Counted from the first letter of the stretch, positions 16,513-25,578 are shown. The stretch is 62,645 nucleotides of DNA from Pleomorphochaeta sp964545735 (GCA_964545735.1 CAZJGS010000003.1:1-62645), one strand, 5' to 3'. Translations and numbers: made by a program. The notes: generated from the sequence alone by a model not told the origin.

Positions 16513-16716
16513 TTACTTTGAAATACCGTATCTTTTTTTAAAGCGTTCTACACGACCTGTAGTATCAACAAGTTTTTGAGTACCTGTGTAGAATGGATGA
16601 CAAGCAGAACAAATTTCCACTTCAACATTTCTTGCAGTTGTTTTTGTGTTAAAAACATTACCACAAGAACAATGAATTTCTTGTAATTCATATTTAGGAT
16701 GAATTTTATCTTTCAT
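16513..16716 (-). CDS. rpmE: Ribosomal protein L31, zinc-binding form
   Basis: 67-residue bL31 at the central protuberance/intersubunit bridge. Four zinc ligands, C16, C18, C36 and C39 (HCSCGN and EICSACHPF), mark the C+ type. YTGTQKLVDTTGRVERFKKRYG is the family C-terminal core. A longer frame open to 16788 is rejected because GGAGGC lies just before the ATG at 16716 and the L31 family starts MKxxIHPxY. It follows rho with a 75-base gap. Confidence 0.95.
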   Translation of the reverse strand: MKDKIHPKYELQEIHCSCGNVFNTKTTARNVEVEICSACHPFYTGTQKLVDTTGRVERFKKRYGISK

Positions 16717-16791
16717 AAGATGCCTCCGCATATATCTTAATTTGCTGCTACGAGAAGTCTCTTGACAGCAAACAAATTTCAATTTCAATCG

Positions 16792-18945
16792 CTACTTAGC
16801 TATAGCTGTATTAATAGATTTAAAGAACGATTCATTATTCTTTGATTTTCGCATTTTGTCAATAAGGAAAGGAGTCTGCTCTACCTCATCCATGTCATTT
16901 ATTGCGTTTCTTACAATCCAAATACGTGCTGCTTCATCACTAGGTATTAGTAAATCATCTCTTCTTGTTCCAGATTTCTTTAAGTTTATTGATGGGAAAA
17001 TCCTTCTATCAGATAGTCTACGATCTAATACAATTTCATTGTTACCTGTTCCCTTAAATTCCTCGAAAATAACTTCGTCCATTCTAGAGCCTGTTTCGAT
17101 CAAAGCAGTAGCAACTATAGTTAAACTTCCACCACCTTCCATATTTCTTGCAGCACCAAAGAATCTTTTTGGCTTATGTAGAGCATTTGAATCAACACCA
17201 CCACTTAAAATTTTACCACTTGCTGGAACGGTTTGGTTATAGGCTCTAGCTAATCGAGTAATCGAATCTAATAAAATAACAACATCTTTATCTGCTTCAA
17301 CCATACGTTTTGCTTTTTCAATAGCCATTTCTGCCACTTGAACATGTCGTGTAGCTTGTTCGTCAAAAGTAGAAGCTATTACTTCACCTCTTACATTATC
17401 TTTCATATCAGTAACTTCTTCGGGCCTTTCATCTACTAATAATACAATTAGTTCAATTTCAGGATGATTTTCACTAATAGCATTAGCTATTTTTTGCATC
17501 AAAACCGTTTTACCAGTTCTTGGAGGAGCTACAATTAAGGATCTTTGACCTTTACCAATTGGGCAGAACATATCAATAATTCTTGTTGAAATATCGCCAC
17601 TGACATTCTCTAATATCATTCTTTCGTCTGGAAAACGAGGTATTAAACTATCAAAAGATGGTCTTGTTTTTGCCTTAATAACTTCATCATTATTGACTTT
17701 TATAATTCTATGCAAACCATAAAATCTTTCAGTATCTCTTGGTTTTTTTACTTGGCCATATACTAAATCACCTGTTTTTAATGCATTATGCTTAATTAAA
17801 TTAGATGAAACATATATATCTTCAGGACCAGAAATATAACTATTTCTACTACTTCTTAAAAATCCATATCCATCAGGAAGAACTTCTAATGTACCTTCGA
17901 CAACTAAAGCTCCACCCTTTTGGCAATGATCTTTTAATATTTCAGTAAGAATTTCTTGATTCTTATAATCAAAGATATTTTCTTGGCTCATACCAAGTTC
18001 AATACCTATTTGTCTAATATGATCAAAACTCATACAATAATAATCATTAATAAATAATTTTTCTGCACTTGGATTTTCTTCTAAATTGAGTTCTTCATTT
18101 CTTTCTTCATAATGCTTTCTAATATTTTTATTTCTGTTATTGTTGTTAGTTCTTTGAGTATTATTTCTTCTGTTAGTATTATTGTTATTATTACTAGCGT
18201 TATTGTTATTGTTGTTATTGTTATTATTACTAGCGTTATTGTTATTAATATTTCTTTGAGTATTATTTCTTCTATTATTTTGAGAATAATCTCTTTGACT
18301 TTTTTCTTCTTGCTTTGGATTTTGCCTTAGATTGTCGTCATTTTTAATTTTATCAGGATTATTATTTGCTTTTATAACTTCTTTTTCAACTGAATTAGAA
18401 ATTTTTTCTTCACTTGAAGCGTTGTTTGCAACATTATTTTCACTGACTTCAGTTTTTTTCAATTGAGGTTTATTTTTTTTACGTGAAGCTATTTTAGTCT
18501 TTTTCTCAACAATTTCTTTTTCATTATTATTTCCATTATTAGAATCATTTGAGGATTTTAAAATATCAACCGTAGTTGCATCACTATCCGTATTAGAAGT
18601 TTGGACTTTTTTTCGTGGAACTTTTGTTTTTTTTGCTTCAGGTTTTTTAGTTTCTTGCTTTATATCAAATAAAGAATCAACTGCACTTAATAGCAATTGG
18701 GAAATATCTTCACTTGGCTTATCAACTTTCTTAGTATTATTAGTTCGTTTTTTTGGTTTTTCTAGAACTTCAATGGGTGATTCAATTTCAGCATTAATTG
18801 CTTTTTTTCTAGTTGCTCTTGGTTTTTTTTCATCAGCACTTTGAGTTGTTGCTTTTTTTACTCTTTTTTTTACAACAACTTTAACACTCTTTTTTTCATC
18901 AGTCGCAAGAACATTCTCTGCTTCTTGCTTAACTTCTTCAGCCAT
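16792..18945 (-). CDS. rho: Transcription termination factor Rho with long Asn-rich N-terminal insertion
   Basis: Hexameric RNA helicase that ends transcription. The catalytic core (about 297-717) has a partial N-terminal helical domain, the RNA-binding cold-shock region EVLPDGYGFLRSSRNSY (354-370), Walker A PPRTGKT (474-480), Walker B VVILLDSITRLARAY and the Q/R loops. Before it lies a roughly 290-residue extension that E. coli Rho lacks: a Lys-rich segment (1-165), then a polar Asn-rich tract (about 205-276) with uninterrupted Asn runs broken by two ASN units spaced 12 residues apart. Long inserts are known in Rho of some high-GC Gram-positives and clostridia. A GGAGC site precedes the ATG. 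Termination function is secure; the role of the insert is unknown. Confidence 0.97.
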   Translation of the reverse strand: MAEEVKQEAENVLATDEKKSVKVVVKKRVKKATTQSADEKKPRATRKKAINAEIESPIEVLEKPKKRTNNTKKVDKPSEDISQLLLSAVDSLFDIKQETKKPEAKKTKVPRKKVQTSNTDSDATTVDILKSSNDSNNGNNNEKEIVEKKTKIASRKKNKPQLKKTEVSENNVANNASSEEKISNSVEKEVIKANNNPDKIKNDDNLRQNPKQEEKSQRDYSQNNRRNNTQRNINNNNASNNNNNNNNNNASNNNNNTNRRNNTQRTNNNNRNKNIRKHYEERNEELNLEENPSAEKLFINDYYCMSFDHIRQIGIELGMSQENIFDYKNQEILTEILKDHCQKGGALVVEGTLEVLPDGYGFLRSSRNSYISGPEDIYVSSNLIKHNALKTGDLVYGQVKKPRDTERFYGLHRIIKVNNDEVIKAKTRPSFDSLIPRFPDERMILENVSGDISTRIIDMFCPIGKGQRSLIVAPPRTGKTVLMQKIANAISENHPEIELIVLLVDERPEEVTDMKDNVRGEVIASTFDEQATRHVQVAEMAIEKAKRMVEADKDVVILLDSITRLARAYNQTVPASGKILSGGVDSNALHKPKRFFGAARNMEGGGSLTIVATALIETGSRMDEVIFEEFKGTGNNEIVLDRRLSDRRIFPSINLKKSGTRRDDLLIPSDEAARIWIVRNAINDMDEVEQTPFLIDKMRKSKNNESFFKSINTAIAK
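18136..18252 (-). repeat. rho: Asn-codon tandem repeat inside rho
   Basis: A run of AAT/AAC codons that includes two copies of a 36-base unit (the CTAGCG landmarks on the plus strand are at 18194 and 18230, exactly 36 apart). The unit encodes 12 residues, so gain or loss of a copy keeps the frame. It forms the poly-Asn part of the Rho insertion. Confidence 0.9.
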
Positions 18946-19060
18946 ATAGTTAGCTCCGTTTTGTTATTTAATGTATTTTATAATTTATCTGTAGATACAA
19001 AGAAATAAATTAGGTATTTTATTTATACTAATTCACTTCACATCATTTTTTATTTTGGAT

Positions 19061-19128
19061 ATATAAGTCTTTAAACTAGAAATCTGTTAATAATATTAAT
19101 TAGAATTATAGCTTAAATATAAGTCTTT
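19061..19128 (-). repeat. 12-base direct repeat upstream of rho
   Basis: ATATAAGTCTTT occurs at 19061-19072 and again at 19117-19128 on the plus strand, in the 214-base region between cinA and rho. A minus-strand TATAAT lies at 19106-19111, next to the second copy, with TTGAAA 15 bases before it. The repeats could be an operator pair for rho, but this is unproven. Confidence 0.4.
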
Positions 19129-19159
19129 CAAAAAGAAATCATATAAGCATTTTGATATT

Positions 19160-20416
19160 TTAAATATATTCCCACTTATTGATAATGTCAAGCAAACAAC
19201 CGCCCTTAAGATATAAGCTTGTTAATAAAAAGGCAGCTACAGCCGCTCTTTTTCTAATTCCATTTCTTGTTGAGATTGCAAATTTCAAACATACAGCTTG
19301 AGAAGCCATACCTTTTTTACTAAAACCTAGCCAAACAGTGCCCACGGGTTTTAAAGTAGATCCCCCATTTGGTCCAGCAATTCCTGAAATTGAAAAGGCA
19401 ATATCTGTGTTAAATAAAATTCTAGCGTTTTCAGCCATTTCAATAACTGTTTCTTGAGAAACAGCTCCATTTTCTTCTAATGTCTCATTGCTTACTTTAA
19501 GAACTTGGTTTTTTATTCTATTTGAGTAAGTTACAATTCCTCCTTCAAAAAAAGAGGAACTACCACTTTTGTCTGTCAACATTTTTGCACAAAGTCCACC
19601 TGTGCAACTCTCAGCACAGCTAATAGTATATTTATTTTCAAGCAAATCATTTATTAATAAATCTAATGCTTCAACATTATTATCTAAAATTAATTCTTTT
19701 CCAACTTTTTCTCTTAATAGACCAATCATTAGTTGTGCGTTTTTTCCATAAACAAATAAGCTTGTCTTATTTTCTTGAAATCGAGTTCCCCATTGAACTT
19801 TATCTAAAGTTAAACTTGCACAAGCTTCTTCTAATCTACTTTCTCCAATTAAAAATGTTGATAATTCCGTGTCAACTTTTTCACTATAGCCAATGTATTT
19901 CTTAAGCCAAGGTAAAACCAAATCGAAAAACATCGGTTTAAGCTCTCTAGGAGGACCGGGCATGCTAACTATAACAGTTTCTTTATCAGTACTATTTATA
20001 CTACCCATAAACCCTGCTGCAGTTCCATATGGATTTCTAAGAAGGGTAAAACCTTCAGGAATTTGAGCTTGGCTATAATTAGCTCCATTTATCCTATTTC
20101 CTACAAGCTTATACAAATCCTCATATGCTTGGGTGTTCTCTACTAATTTTTTATTAGCAACATTAGCTATTGCAAATCTAGTGAGATCATCACTGGTCGG
20201 TCCAAGGCCGCCTGTTACAAATATTATATCATTAGAAGTTAACCAAGATTTTAAAAGTCTTTCAATTGAACCATCATCATTTATAATTGAAATTTGATTT
20301 ACAGTTATATTTAATTTATTCAACTCTAGAGATATCAACTTGGAATGTTTATCTTCAATAATGCCCTTTGTTAATTCAGATCCAATAATACAAATTGATG
20401 CAGATATATTACTCAT
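19160..20416 (-). CDS. cinA: CinA-family nicotinamide-nucleotide amidohydrolase / competence-damage protein
   Basis: 418-residue two-domain protein. The N-terminal MoaB-like (COG1058) domain has CIIGSELTKGIIEDKHS and FVTGGLGPTSDDLTR, expected to act on ADP-ribose or nicotinamide-type compounds. The C-terminal domain has SCAESCTGGLCAKMLTDKSGSSSFFEGGIVTYSN and SGIAGPNGGS, the NMN deamidase motifs. It helps recycle NAD by-products. Its start overlaps lnt by 8 bases, showing coupling within rpsT-hup-lnt-cinA. The ending is close to the family length, with a short extra tail. Confidence 0.93.
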   Translation of the reverse strand: MSNISASICIIGSELTKGIIEDKHSKLISLELNKLNITVNQISIINDDGSIERLLKSWLTSNDIIFVTGGLGPTSDDLTRFAIANVANKKLVENTQAYEDLYKLVGNRINGANYSQAQIPEGFTLLRNPYGTAAGFMGSINSTDKETVIVSMPGPPRELKPMFFDLVLPWLKKYIGYSEKVDTELSTFLIGESRLEEACASLTLDKVQWGTRFQENKTSLFVYGKNAQLMIGLLREKVGKELILDNNVEALDLLINDLLENKYTISCAESCTGGLCAKMLTDKSGSSSFFEGGIVTYSNRIKNQVLKVSNETLEENGAVSQETVIEMAENARILFNTDIAFSISGIAGPNGGSTLKPVGTVWLGFSKKGMASQAVCLKFAISTRNGIRKRAAVAAFLLTSLYLKGGCLLDIINKWEYI

Positions 20417-22058
20417 GTTTCCCTCTATTGATTATTTTCAATACTATAGCAGCTAATAATAATATAATAGATAAATATACTGATATTATTGCAAATAAAT
20501 TTGGATGTAATGTAAAGAAAGCATTACCATTTGCCTCAGTTGTATATACTGGTACATTATAAATTCTCCACCCAGGCTTAAAGGGTTTCATTACATCAAT
20601 CATTCTTCCAACAGGGTCAATTAAGCAAGTAATACCACTATTTGTGCTTCTAATTGTGCTTCTTCTATTTTCTATTGATCTAAAAACTCCAATAGCAGCA
20701 TGTTGCATTTCACTTACAACAGAATAAGCCCAACCATCATTTGTCATGTTTACAATTACATTTGCACCATGTCGAACAAAGTCTGCAGAAATTTCTCCAA
20801 ACACATCTTCAAAACATATTGGGGTAGAGAAAGTAATCCCTCTTTGAGCTGTAAAAACTACAGACTCTTCTCCCTTTTCCCACCAATGATAATCATTAGC
20901 TTCTAATAAAGCATACAAATATGGTAGTTGTTTTTCATAAGGAAAATGCTCAGTAAATGGAACCAAATGTTGTTTTCTATAAGTTTGTTCAATCTTTCCA
21001 TTGTTAAAATAAATTACAGTATTATAATCTTTTCTATTCCATTCTCCATTTTCTAGTATGGCAGGTTTAGAGGTATCTTCAATAGCACCTTCAGGATTTC
21101 CTGTTAATAAGGGTACTGTTAATTCAGTTCCGAAATCAACAAATTCTTTTACTAATTCACTAGTTTCTTCATCACTAGGATACTTTTCATGCCAAGCTAC
21201 ACTTGGTACAAAAGCTGTTTCACTCCAAATAACAATATCTGGATCTTCTTCTAAAGCTTCAAGAGAATATAATCTTAAATTGTTAAAATTACGTTTATAA
21301 GTAATATATCCACCTTTCCATGTATCAGAGCTATGTTGTATACTTGCAACTTTCCAAGAATCTTGTGGTTTTGTATTATCCCATTTGCTCATTGATATAA
21401 AACCAAATATTAAAATAGATACAAAAACAACAATATAAATAATTATATCAAGTTTATATTCTTTTAAGAATTGTTTAAAATCTTTAGATTTACCACAAAG
21501 AGAATCGCCAAAATATATTCCAAACAAAACTTGAGGCAAGACCATAATGAAATTAATTCCCCAAATTCCAGTTAATGAAGCTATTTGAATAAAAGGAATA
21601 AATTTATATGGAGCATAACCTAATATACCATAAGGGTAACCAGCAAACCAATTTTGAGATACATAAGTATAGGCTGTGTAGATAATAGCAATTATTAAGA
21701 ATCCTCTTTTTTTAAAAGCTGAATCAATTAATTTGAATAGGGAAAAAGCAACTAATAATTCTCCACCTTTTATGATAGGAACTATTAATATAGCTAAAGG
21801 ATGAAAAGCTTTTAACCAATAATTGAAAATTAAATAAAAGACAAATCCATAAATAAACCCATAGATAGGCGTTAAATACCATTTGGTATTATGTATAACT
21901 GCAAACATAGGTATAAGAGCCACAAAAGATAGGACCCAAATACCAGTTACATTAATAAAACTTGGAAAAGAAATAGCCAAGATGAATGCAGATATAATTA
22001 ATAATAAAACCTCAGAGACGACTGTTCTGAGGCTTCTTTTAGAGTGTAATTTAAACAA
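20409..22058 (-). CDS. lnt: Apolipoprotein N-acyltransferase
   Basis: Inner-membrane enzyme that N-acylates the lipid-modified cysteine of lipoproteins. With the start chosen the protein is 549 residues: about six N-terminal membrane segments, a periplasmic nitrilase domain with the catalytic Glu in IVIWSETAF, the Lys in RKQHLVPFTEHFP and the Cys in TPICFEDVF, and a final membrane helix before NRGKHE. The TTG at 22058 is chosen because AAGGGAGA lies 7 bases upstream; an upstream TTG at 22109 would overlap hup by 19 bases and lacks a good site. A terminator-like hairpin sits inside the first codons (22010-22032). Confidence 0.92.
   Translation of the reverse strand: MFKLHSKRSLRTVVSEVLLLIISAFILAISFPSFINVTGIWVLSFVALIPMFAVIHNTKWYLTPIYGFIYGFVFYLIFNYWLKAFHPLAILIVPIIKGGELLVAFSLFKLIDSAFKKRGFLIIAIIYTAYTYVSQNWFAGYPYGILGYAPYKFIPFIQIASLTGIWGINFIMVLPQVLFGIYFGDSLCGKSKDFKQFLKEYKLDIIIYIVVFVSILIFGFISMSKWDNTKPQDSWKVASIQHSSDTWKGGYITYKRNFNNLRLYSLEALEEDPDIVIWSETAFVPSVAWHEKYPSDEETSELVKEFVDFGTELTVPLLTGNPEGAIEDTSKPAILENGEWNRKDYNTVIYFNNGKIEQTYRKQHLVPFTEHFPYEKQLPYLYALLEANDYHWWEKGEESVVFTAQRGITFSTPICFEDVFGEISADFVRHGANVIVNMTNDGWAYSVVSEMQHAAIGVFRSIENRRSTIRSTNSGITCLIDPVGRMIDVMKPFKPGWRIYNVPVYTTEANGNAFFTLHPNLFAIISVYLSIILLLAAIVLKIINRGKHE
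22004..22032 (-). terminator. Terminator-like hairpin in the 5' end of lnt
   Basis: CCTCAGA/TCTGAGG, 7 bp perfect (10 bp with a G-U pair), loop of 9, followed on the minus strand by TTTTATTATT. It lies 59 bases after the hup stop and 26 bases inside the lnt reading frame, so it may attenuate lnt and cinA relative to hup. Confidence 0.45.
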
Positions 22059-22090
22059 TTGTAAATCTCCCTTAAGTATAGGAAATAAAA

Positions 22091-22417
22091 TTAATCGCGA
22101 AGAGTCCAAACTCTTTCTTTTAACTCACGCCCAGGTCTAAAGAAAGCTACTCCATGAGTTTCTACAGTTACTGGAGCACCAGTCTTGGGATTATGAGCAC
22201 GATCTCTCTGTTTTCTAGTATGTACTTCAAAAGTACCAAAACCTCTGAGTTCTATTACTTGATCTCGTTTTAAACCATCTTTAACTTCTTCAAAAAACTC
22301 ATCAATAAGCATATGAATTTCTGTTTTAGTCATATCGGTTTCTTCATAGCGCTCTTTTAATTTAGTGTATAAATTATCGATAATAATAGATTTTGTTAAC
22401 TTCTTTGATTCTGTCAT
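22091..22417 (-). CDS. hup: HU-family DNA-binding protein
   Basis: Histone-like nucleoid protein of 108 residues, longer than the usual 90 because of about 20 extra N-terminal residues before the DMTKTEIHMLIDEFFEEV helix. The core motif IELRGFGTFEVHTRKQRDRAHNPKTG and the beta-arm end GVAFFRPGRELKERV are clear. Canonical RGRNP reads RDRAHNP. The ATG at 22417 is preceded by AGGAGC at 7 bases; a TTG two codons upstream is too near that site. It lies between rpsT and lnt in one operon. Confidence 0.93.
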   Translation of the reverse strand: MTESKKLTKSIIIDNLYTKLKERYEETDMTKTEIHMLIDEFFEEVKDGLKRDQVIELRGFGTFEVHTRKQRDRAHNPKTGAPVTVETHGVAFFRPGRELKERVWTLRD

Positions 22418-22450
22418 GAACAATGCTCCTTAACAATTTTTTTTTAATTA

Positions 22451-22714
22451 CTAGTTTAATTTAGCTAGAGCAGCATAAATTCTAGACTTTTTACGACTTG
22501 AAGTGTTTCTGTGAATAACACCTTTAGAAGTTGCAGAATCTAATAATTTGAAGCTTTGTTTCATTGCTACTTCAGCAGCAGCCTTATCTTCAGCTAATAT
22601 ACTTTTTTCAAAACTTTTTAAAGCTGTACGAACTTCACTCTTAACAGCACGATTTCTCATGCGGCGAGTGTTATTTTGTCTTTCTCTTTTTTTTGCAGAA
22701 TTGTTGTTAGACAT
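22451..22714 (-). CDS. rpsT: Ribosomal protein S20
   Basis: 87-residue bS20 that binds 16S rRNA early in 30S assembly. It is Lys/Arg-rich and helical, with the signature SAKKRERQNNTRRMRNRAVKS and a C-terminal GVIHRNTSSRKKSRI. The ATG at 22714 follows GGAGG; the frame extends further upstream but without family similarity. A promoter at 22806-22835 makes rpsT the first gene of rpsT-hup-lnt-cinA. Confidence 0.95.
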   Translation of the reverse strand: MSNNNSAKKRERQNNTRRMRNRAVKSEVRTALKSFEKSILAEDKAAAEVAMKQSFKLLDSATSKGVIHRNTSSRKKSRIYAALAKLN

Positions 22715-22805
22715 GTAATACCTCCGAAATATCACGTAAATTTTTTTAATTATTTTCTTATCATTTATAAAATTAAATGTGTTGATGTATTTCCAACAAG
22801 TACCT

Positions 22806-22835
22806 AAAATATCACAAGTGTACAAGGTGGGTCAA
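22806..22835 (-). promoter_or_regulatory. Promoter of rpsT-hup-lnt-cinA
   Basis: TTGACC (22830-22835), 18-base spacer and TATTTT (22806-22811) with an upstream TG (extended -10, TGATATTTT) on the minus strand. It leaves an rpsT leader of about 85 bases. Confidence 0.6.
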
Positions 22836-22916
22836 TACAAACTCAACTTTTAACTAATAAATAATTCATTTACTCACAAAATAATACATTTTTTTCCCCT
22901 ATCAGTATTTAAGTTC

Positions 22917-24026
22917 TTAATCTTCTAGGAGTTGTTTAACATATTCTTTATCAACCAACCAATATTTGTTTTCACTATTATACTTAGTTTGAGTAGCATC
23001 AATAGTAATGCGTCTACCATCCATCGATATTAGTAAAAGTTTTTTTGTAATAACATTAAGCTCAGCGACTCTCATTAATTCCCTACCAATTTTTAATTTA
23101 CTACCTTCTGGTGGGTATTTTAATTTTTCTTCAACATAATAATCTTGTTCATATGCTAAACAACACAAGAGTCTTCCACAAGGACCTGAAATTTTCATAG
23201 AATTTAAAGATAAATTTTGTTCTTTTGCCATTTTAATTGATACCGGTTGTAATTTATCGGTAATGCTATGGCAACAATAATCACGACCACATACTGCAAG
23301 ACCACCTAAAACACGACTTTCATCACGAACACCAATTTGTCTTAATTCTATTCTAATTCTAAAAATACTAACAAGATCTTTAACCAAGTCTCTAAAATCT
23401 ACCCTTACATCTGAGGTAAAAAAGAAAACTATTTTTGGCTCTACAAGTAAAAAATGAGCAGTAACTAACTTCATATCTAGTTTTTGGGTTTTTATCTTTT
23501 CTCTACAAAGCCTTAATGCATCTTGTTCTCTTTGACATAAATCCTTATATCTCTCTATATCATGTTTTGTTGCAAGTCTTTCTATCCAAGCAATACTATT
23601 TTTAATTTTAACTTTTTCTTTATCACACTTATTACAGCCTTTATCTAAATCTTCATAATTTTGATAAAGTATTACTTCTTGTTCATTTTCATCGCTAGTG
23701 GAATTCTCATCTATTTCTAAAGGTATTCCCTCAGCTTTTAAATCACTATCATCTTCTTCAACGCTCTCAGCACAAATACATGCACCACAAGGCGTCGTTC
23801 CACCAACTTGATACGGTTGCCCCAATTTTGAAGCATCACCAACGACAACCCCTAAATCAAGGCCATAACGAGTTTCAAAAATTACCTTTTCTCCTGAGTT
23901 TAGAAATGAATCCCAAGCGCACAAAGCTACCTCGTTTGATGCAGGATTTTTAACCAAATATATATAACCAGAATCGGAATGTTTTTGCTCTATATCTTTA
24001 TTATTTTGTTGTTTTTTATTATTCAT
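22917..24026 (-). CDS. PSP1-domain protein, RicT/YaaT homologue
   Basis: 369-residue cytoplasmic protein of the PSP1 family. The core (about residues 15-300) has GEKVIFETRYGLDLGVVV, FFFTSDVRVDFRDLVKDL, RIELRQIGVRDESRVLGGLAVCGRDYCC and GPCGRLLCCLAYE. In B. subtilis RicT works with RicA and RicF as an Fe-S-containing partner of RNase Y and in biofilm and sporulation control. Extra cysteines here (CGACIC near 77-82 and CNKCDKE near 136) could bind metal. An RNase Y gene exists in the same window, about 23 kb away. No ricA or ricF is visible. Confidence 0.85.
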   Translation of the reverse strand: MNNKKQQNNKDIEQKHSDSGYIYLVKNPASNEVALCAWDSFLNSGEKVIFETRYGLDLGVVVGDASKLGQPYQVGGTTPCGACICAESVEEDDSDLKAEGIPLEIDENSTSDENEQEVILYQNYEDLDKGCNKCDKEKVKIKNSIAWIERLATKHDIERYKDLCQREQDALRLCREKIKTQKLDMKLVTAHFLLVEPKIVFFFTSDVRVDFRDLVKDLVSIFRIRIELRQIGVRDESRVLGGLAVCGRDYCCHSITDKLQPVSIKMAKEQNLSLNSMKISGPCGRLLCCLAYEQDYYVEEKLKYPPEGSKLKIGRELMRVAELNVITKKLLLISMDGRRITIDATQTKYNSENKYWLVDKEYVKQLLED

Positions 24027-24498
24027 AAAGTTCCTATTAGCGTAACTTAATTCAATATGACGCTACAAAATAAACTACCACGAGAAAAATAAAAAGTCAA
24101 ACATTCTGAGCGTTTAGCAGATATTTTACTGGTTCATTTTTCTTTTAACTTACAGCAATCTTAACATTTTTGAATATACTAAATTGAATATCTATCACAA
24201 CTTTTACCAATAAATTAAAATTTATAGGATATATTTAATATAAATTATTTAAAATAATGCTAAATGAGCGAATATCTTATTTGATAATAATGTATCTATC
24301 TAACCTCCATGCTTTTATTATGAAAGGTTGTATCAATGTAAGATAAATTCAAACTTGATATAAAGTCTTTATTTCGAACATTATTATAAAATATCTATAT
24401 AATTTTATTATAAGCTTTGATAATATGAGCATTATTTACTAGAAAAACTACCTTTAAAAATGGTACTAATAGGTTATACAAATTATTAGGAGATAGTA
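24027..24498. other. 472-base divergent intergenic region
   Basis: AT-rich stretch between the minus-strand PSP1 gene and the plus-strand dus gene, without an open frame of note. On the minus strand there is TTGACT (24095-24100) with TAGTTT (24072-24077) 17 bases away, and a 6-bp inverted repeat TAGCGT/ACGCTA (24038-24043, 24060-24065) just before the PSP1 start. The AACCT (24302-24306) and AGGTT (24324-24328) pair is weak. For dus only the ribosome site AGGAG (24488-24492) is convincing. A small RNA could be hidden here but none is supported. Confidence 0.4.
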
Positions 24499-25491
24499 TT
24501 GGATAATTCATCATTATATCATCCCATAAAAATAAAGAATGTTGAGATTGATGGTAATATTTTTTTAGCACCGCTTGCGGGTTATACAGATATACCTTTT
24601 AGAACAATATGCAAAAATTATGGCGCTAATCTAACTACATCAGAGATGGTTAGCACTGAGGGGATAGCTAGAGACAATCAAAAAACAGAAAACTTAATGA
24701 CAAGAGCTTCTAATGAAGAGCTTTTTGCAATTCAAATTTTTACAAATACTCTTGATTCTCTTGAAAGAGGATTTGAAACTTTATTAAGTTATAATCCAAC
24801 AATTATCGATATTAATTGTGGTTGTCCTGTTCCTAAAGTAACAAAAACAGGGGCCGGAAGCGCCTTAATGAAAACCCCTGGAATAATGGCTTCTTTGGTT
24901 AATTTTATCAATAAAAGTACTGAAATTCCTGTAACAGTAAAATTCAGAACTGGTTGGGATTTACAAAATGAAAACTATTTGGATTTTGCAAAACTAGCTA
25001 TCGATAGCGGTGCAAGCTCAATATGCATGCATGCTAGAACTAAAACTCAAGCATATATGCCAACTGCAAATTGGGATCACTTAGAAACATTAGCACAAAT
25101 GGTTCACTCTCATTACAAAGAAATTCCAGTATTCGGTTCTGGTGATCTATTTGAGCCAAAGGATGGTCTAAAAATGCTTAAAGAAACTAATGTTGATGGT
25201 ATTATGTTTGCTAGAGGCGCTATTGGCAATCCATGTATATTTGAGCAAACAAGAAATTTATTATTAAATGGCGAGGCTAATTATCCCACACCTGTTGAAA
25301 CTAGAGTTGAAATAATTAAACAACAATTAGATTTAATGTGTCAAATAAAGCCGGAAGAAATAGCTTTTAGAGAAATGAGAAAACATTGCTGTGCATATTT
25401 AAAAGGTATAAGAGGTGCCTCAAAAGTAAAGCAATTACTAATGAGTGCAAGTAGCAAAAAAGATTATACAGAAGCATTATCATTATTATAA
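24499..25491 (+). CDS. dus: tRNA-dihydrouridine synthase
   Basis: FMN-dependent reductase that makes dihydrouridine in tRNA. The TIM-barrel motifs are all visible over 330 residues: FLAPLAGYTDIPFR (22-35), IDINCGCPVPKVTKTGAGSALM with the catalytic cysteine, VTVKFRTGWD, ICMHARTKTQAY and GIMFARGAIGNPCIFEQ. It is of the DusB-like bacterial group by length. The start is TTG, supported by AGGAG 6 bases before it; no in-frame ATG precedes it. It stands alone, with purD-like downstream under its own promoter. Confidence 0.94.
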   Translation: MDNSSLYHPIKIKNVEIDGNIFLAPLAGYTDIPFRTICKNYGANLTTSEMVSTEGIARDNQKTENLMTRASNEELFAIQIFTNTLDSLERGFETLLSYNPTIIDINCGCPVPKVTKTGAGSALMKTPGIMASLVNFINKSTEIPVTVKFRTGWDLQNENYLDFAKLAIDSGASSICMHARTKTQAYMPTANWDHLETLAQMVHSHYKEIPVFGSGDLFEPKDGLKMLKETNVDGIMFARGAIGNPCIFEQTRNLLLNGEANYPTPVETRVEIIKQQLDLMCQIKPEEIAFREMRKHCCAYLKGIRGASKVKQLLMSASSKKDYTEALSLL

Positions 25492-25525
25492 ACAAGATTA
25501 TACAACTATGTGTTTCAAAAACATA

Positions 25526-25555
25526 TTGACCCTTGCAATATGATAATGGTATCTT
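25526..25555 (+). promoter_or_regulatory. Promoter of the purD-like gene
   Basis: TTGACC (25526-25531), 18-base spacer, TATCTT (25550-25555), then an AAGGGGG ribosome site before the ATG at 25579. Confidence 0.5.
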
Positions 25556-25578
25556 AACTTAACTAAGGGGGATCTTTA

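Noticed and set aside
18112..18330. Plus-strand frame rich in Ile, Val and Ser opposite the Asn repeats of rho
   Set aside because: It is the complement of the AAT/AAC codon run, giving low-complexity hydrophobic output without a ribosome site.
24027..24498. Small RNA or riboswitch in the PSP1/dus gap
   Set aside because: Only short, imperfect stems were found, none with a terminator or a known motif; not enough to call a gene.
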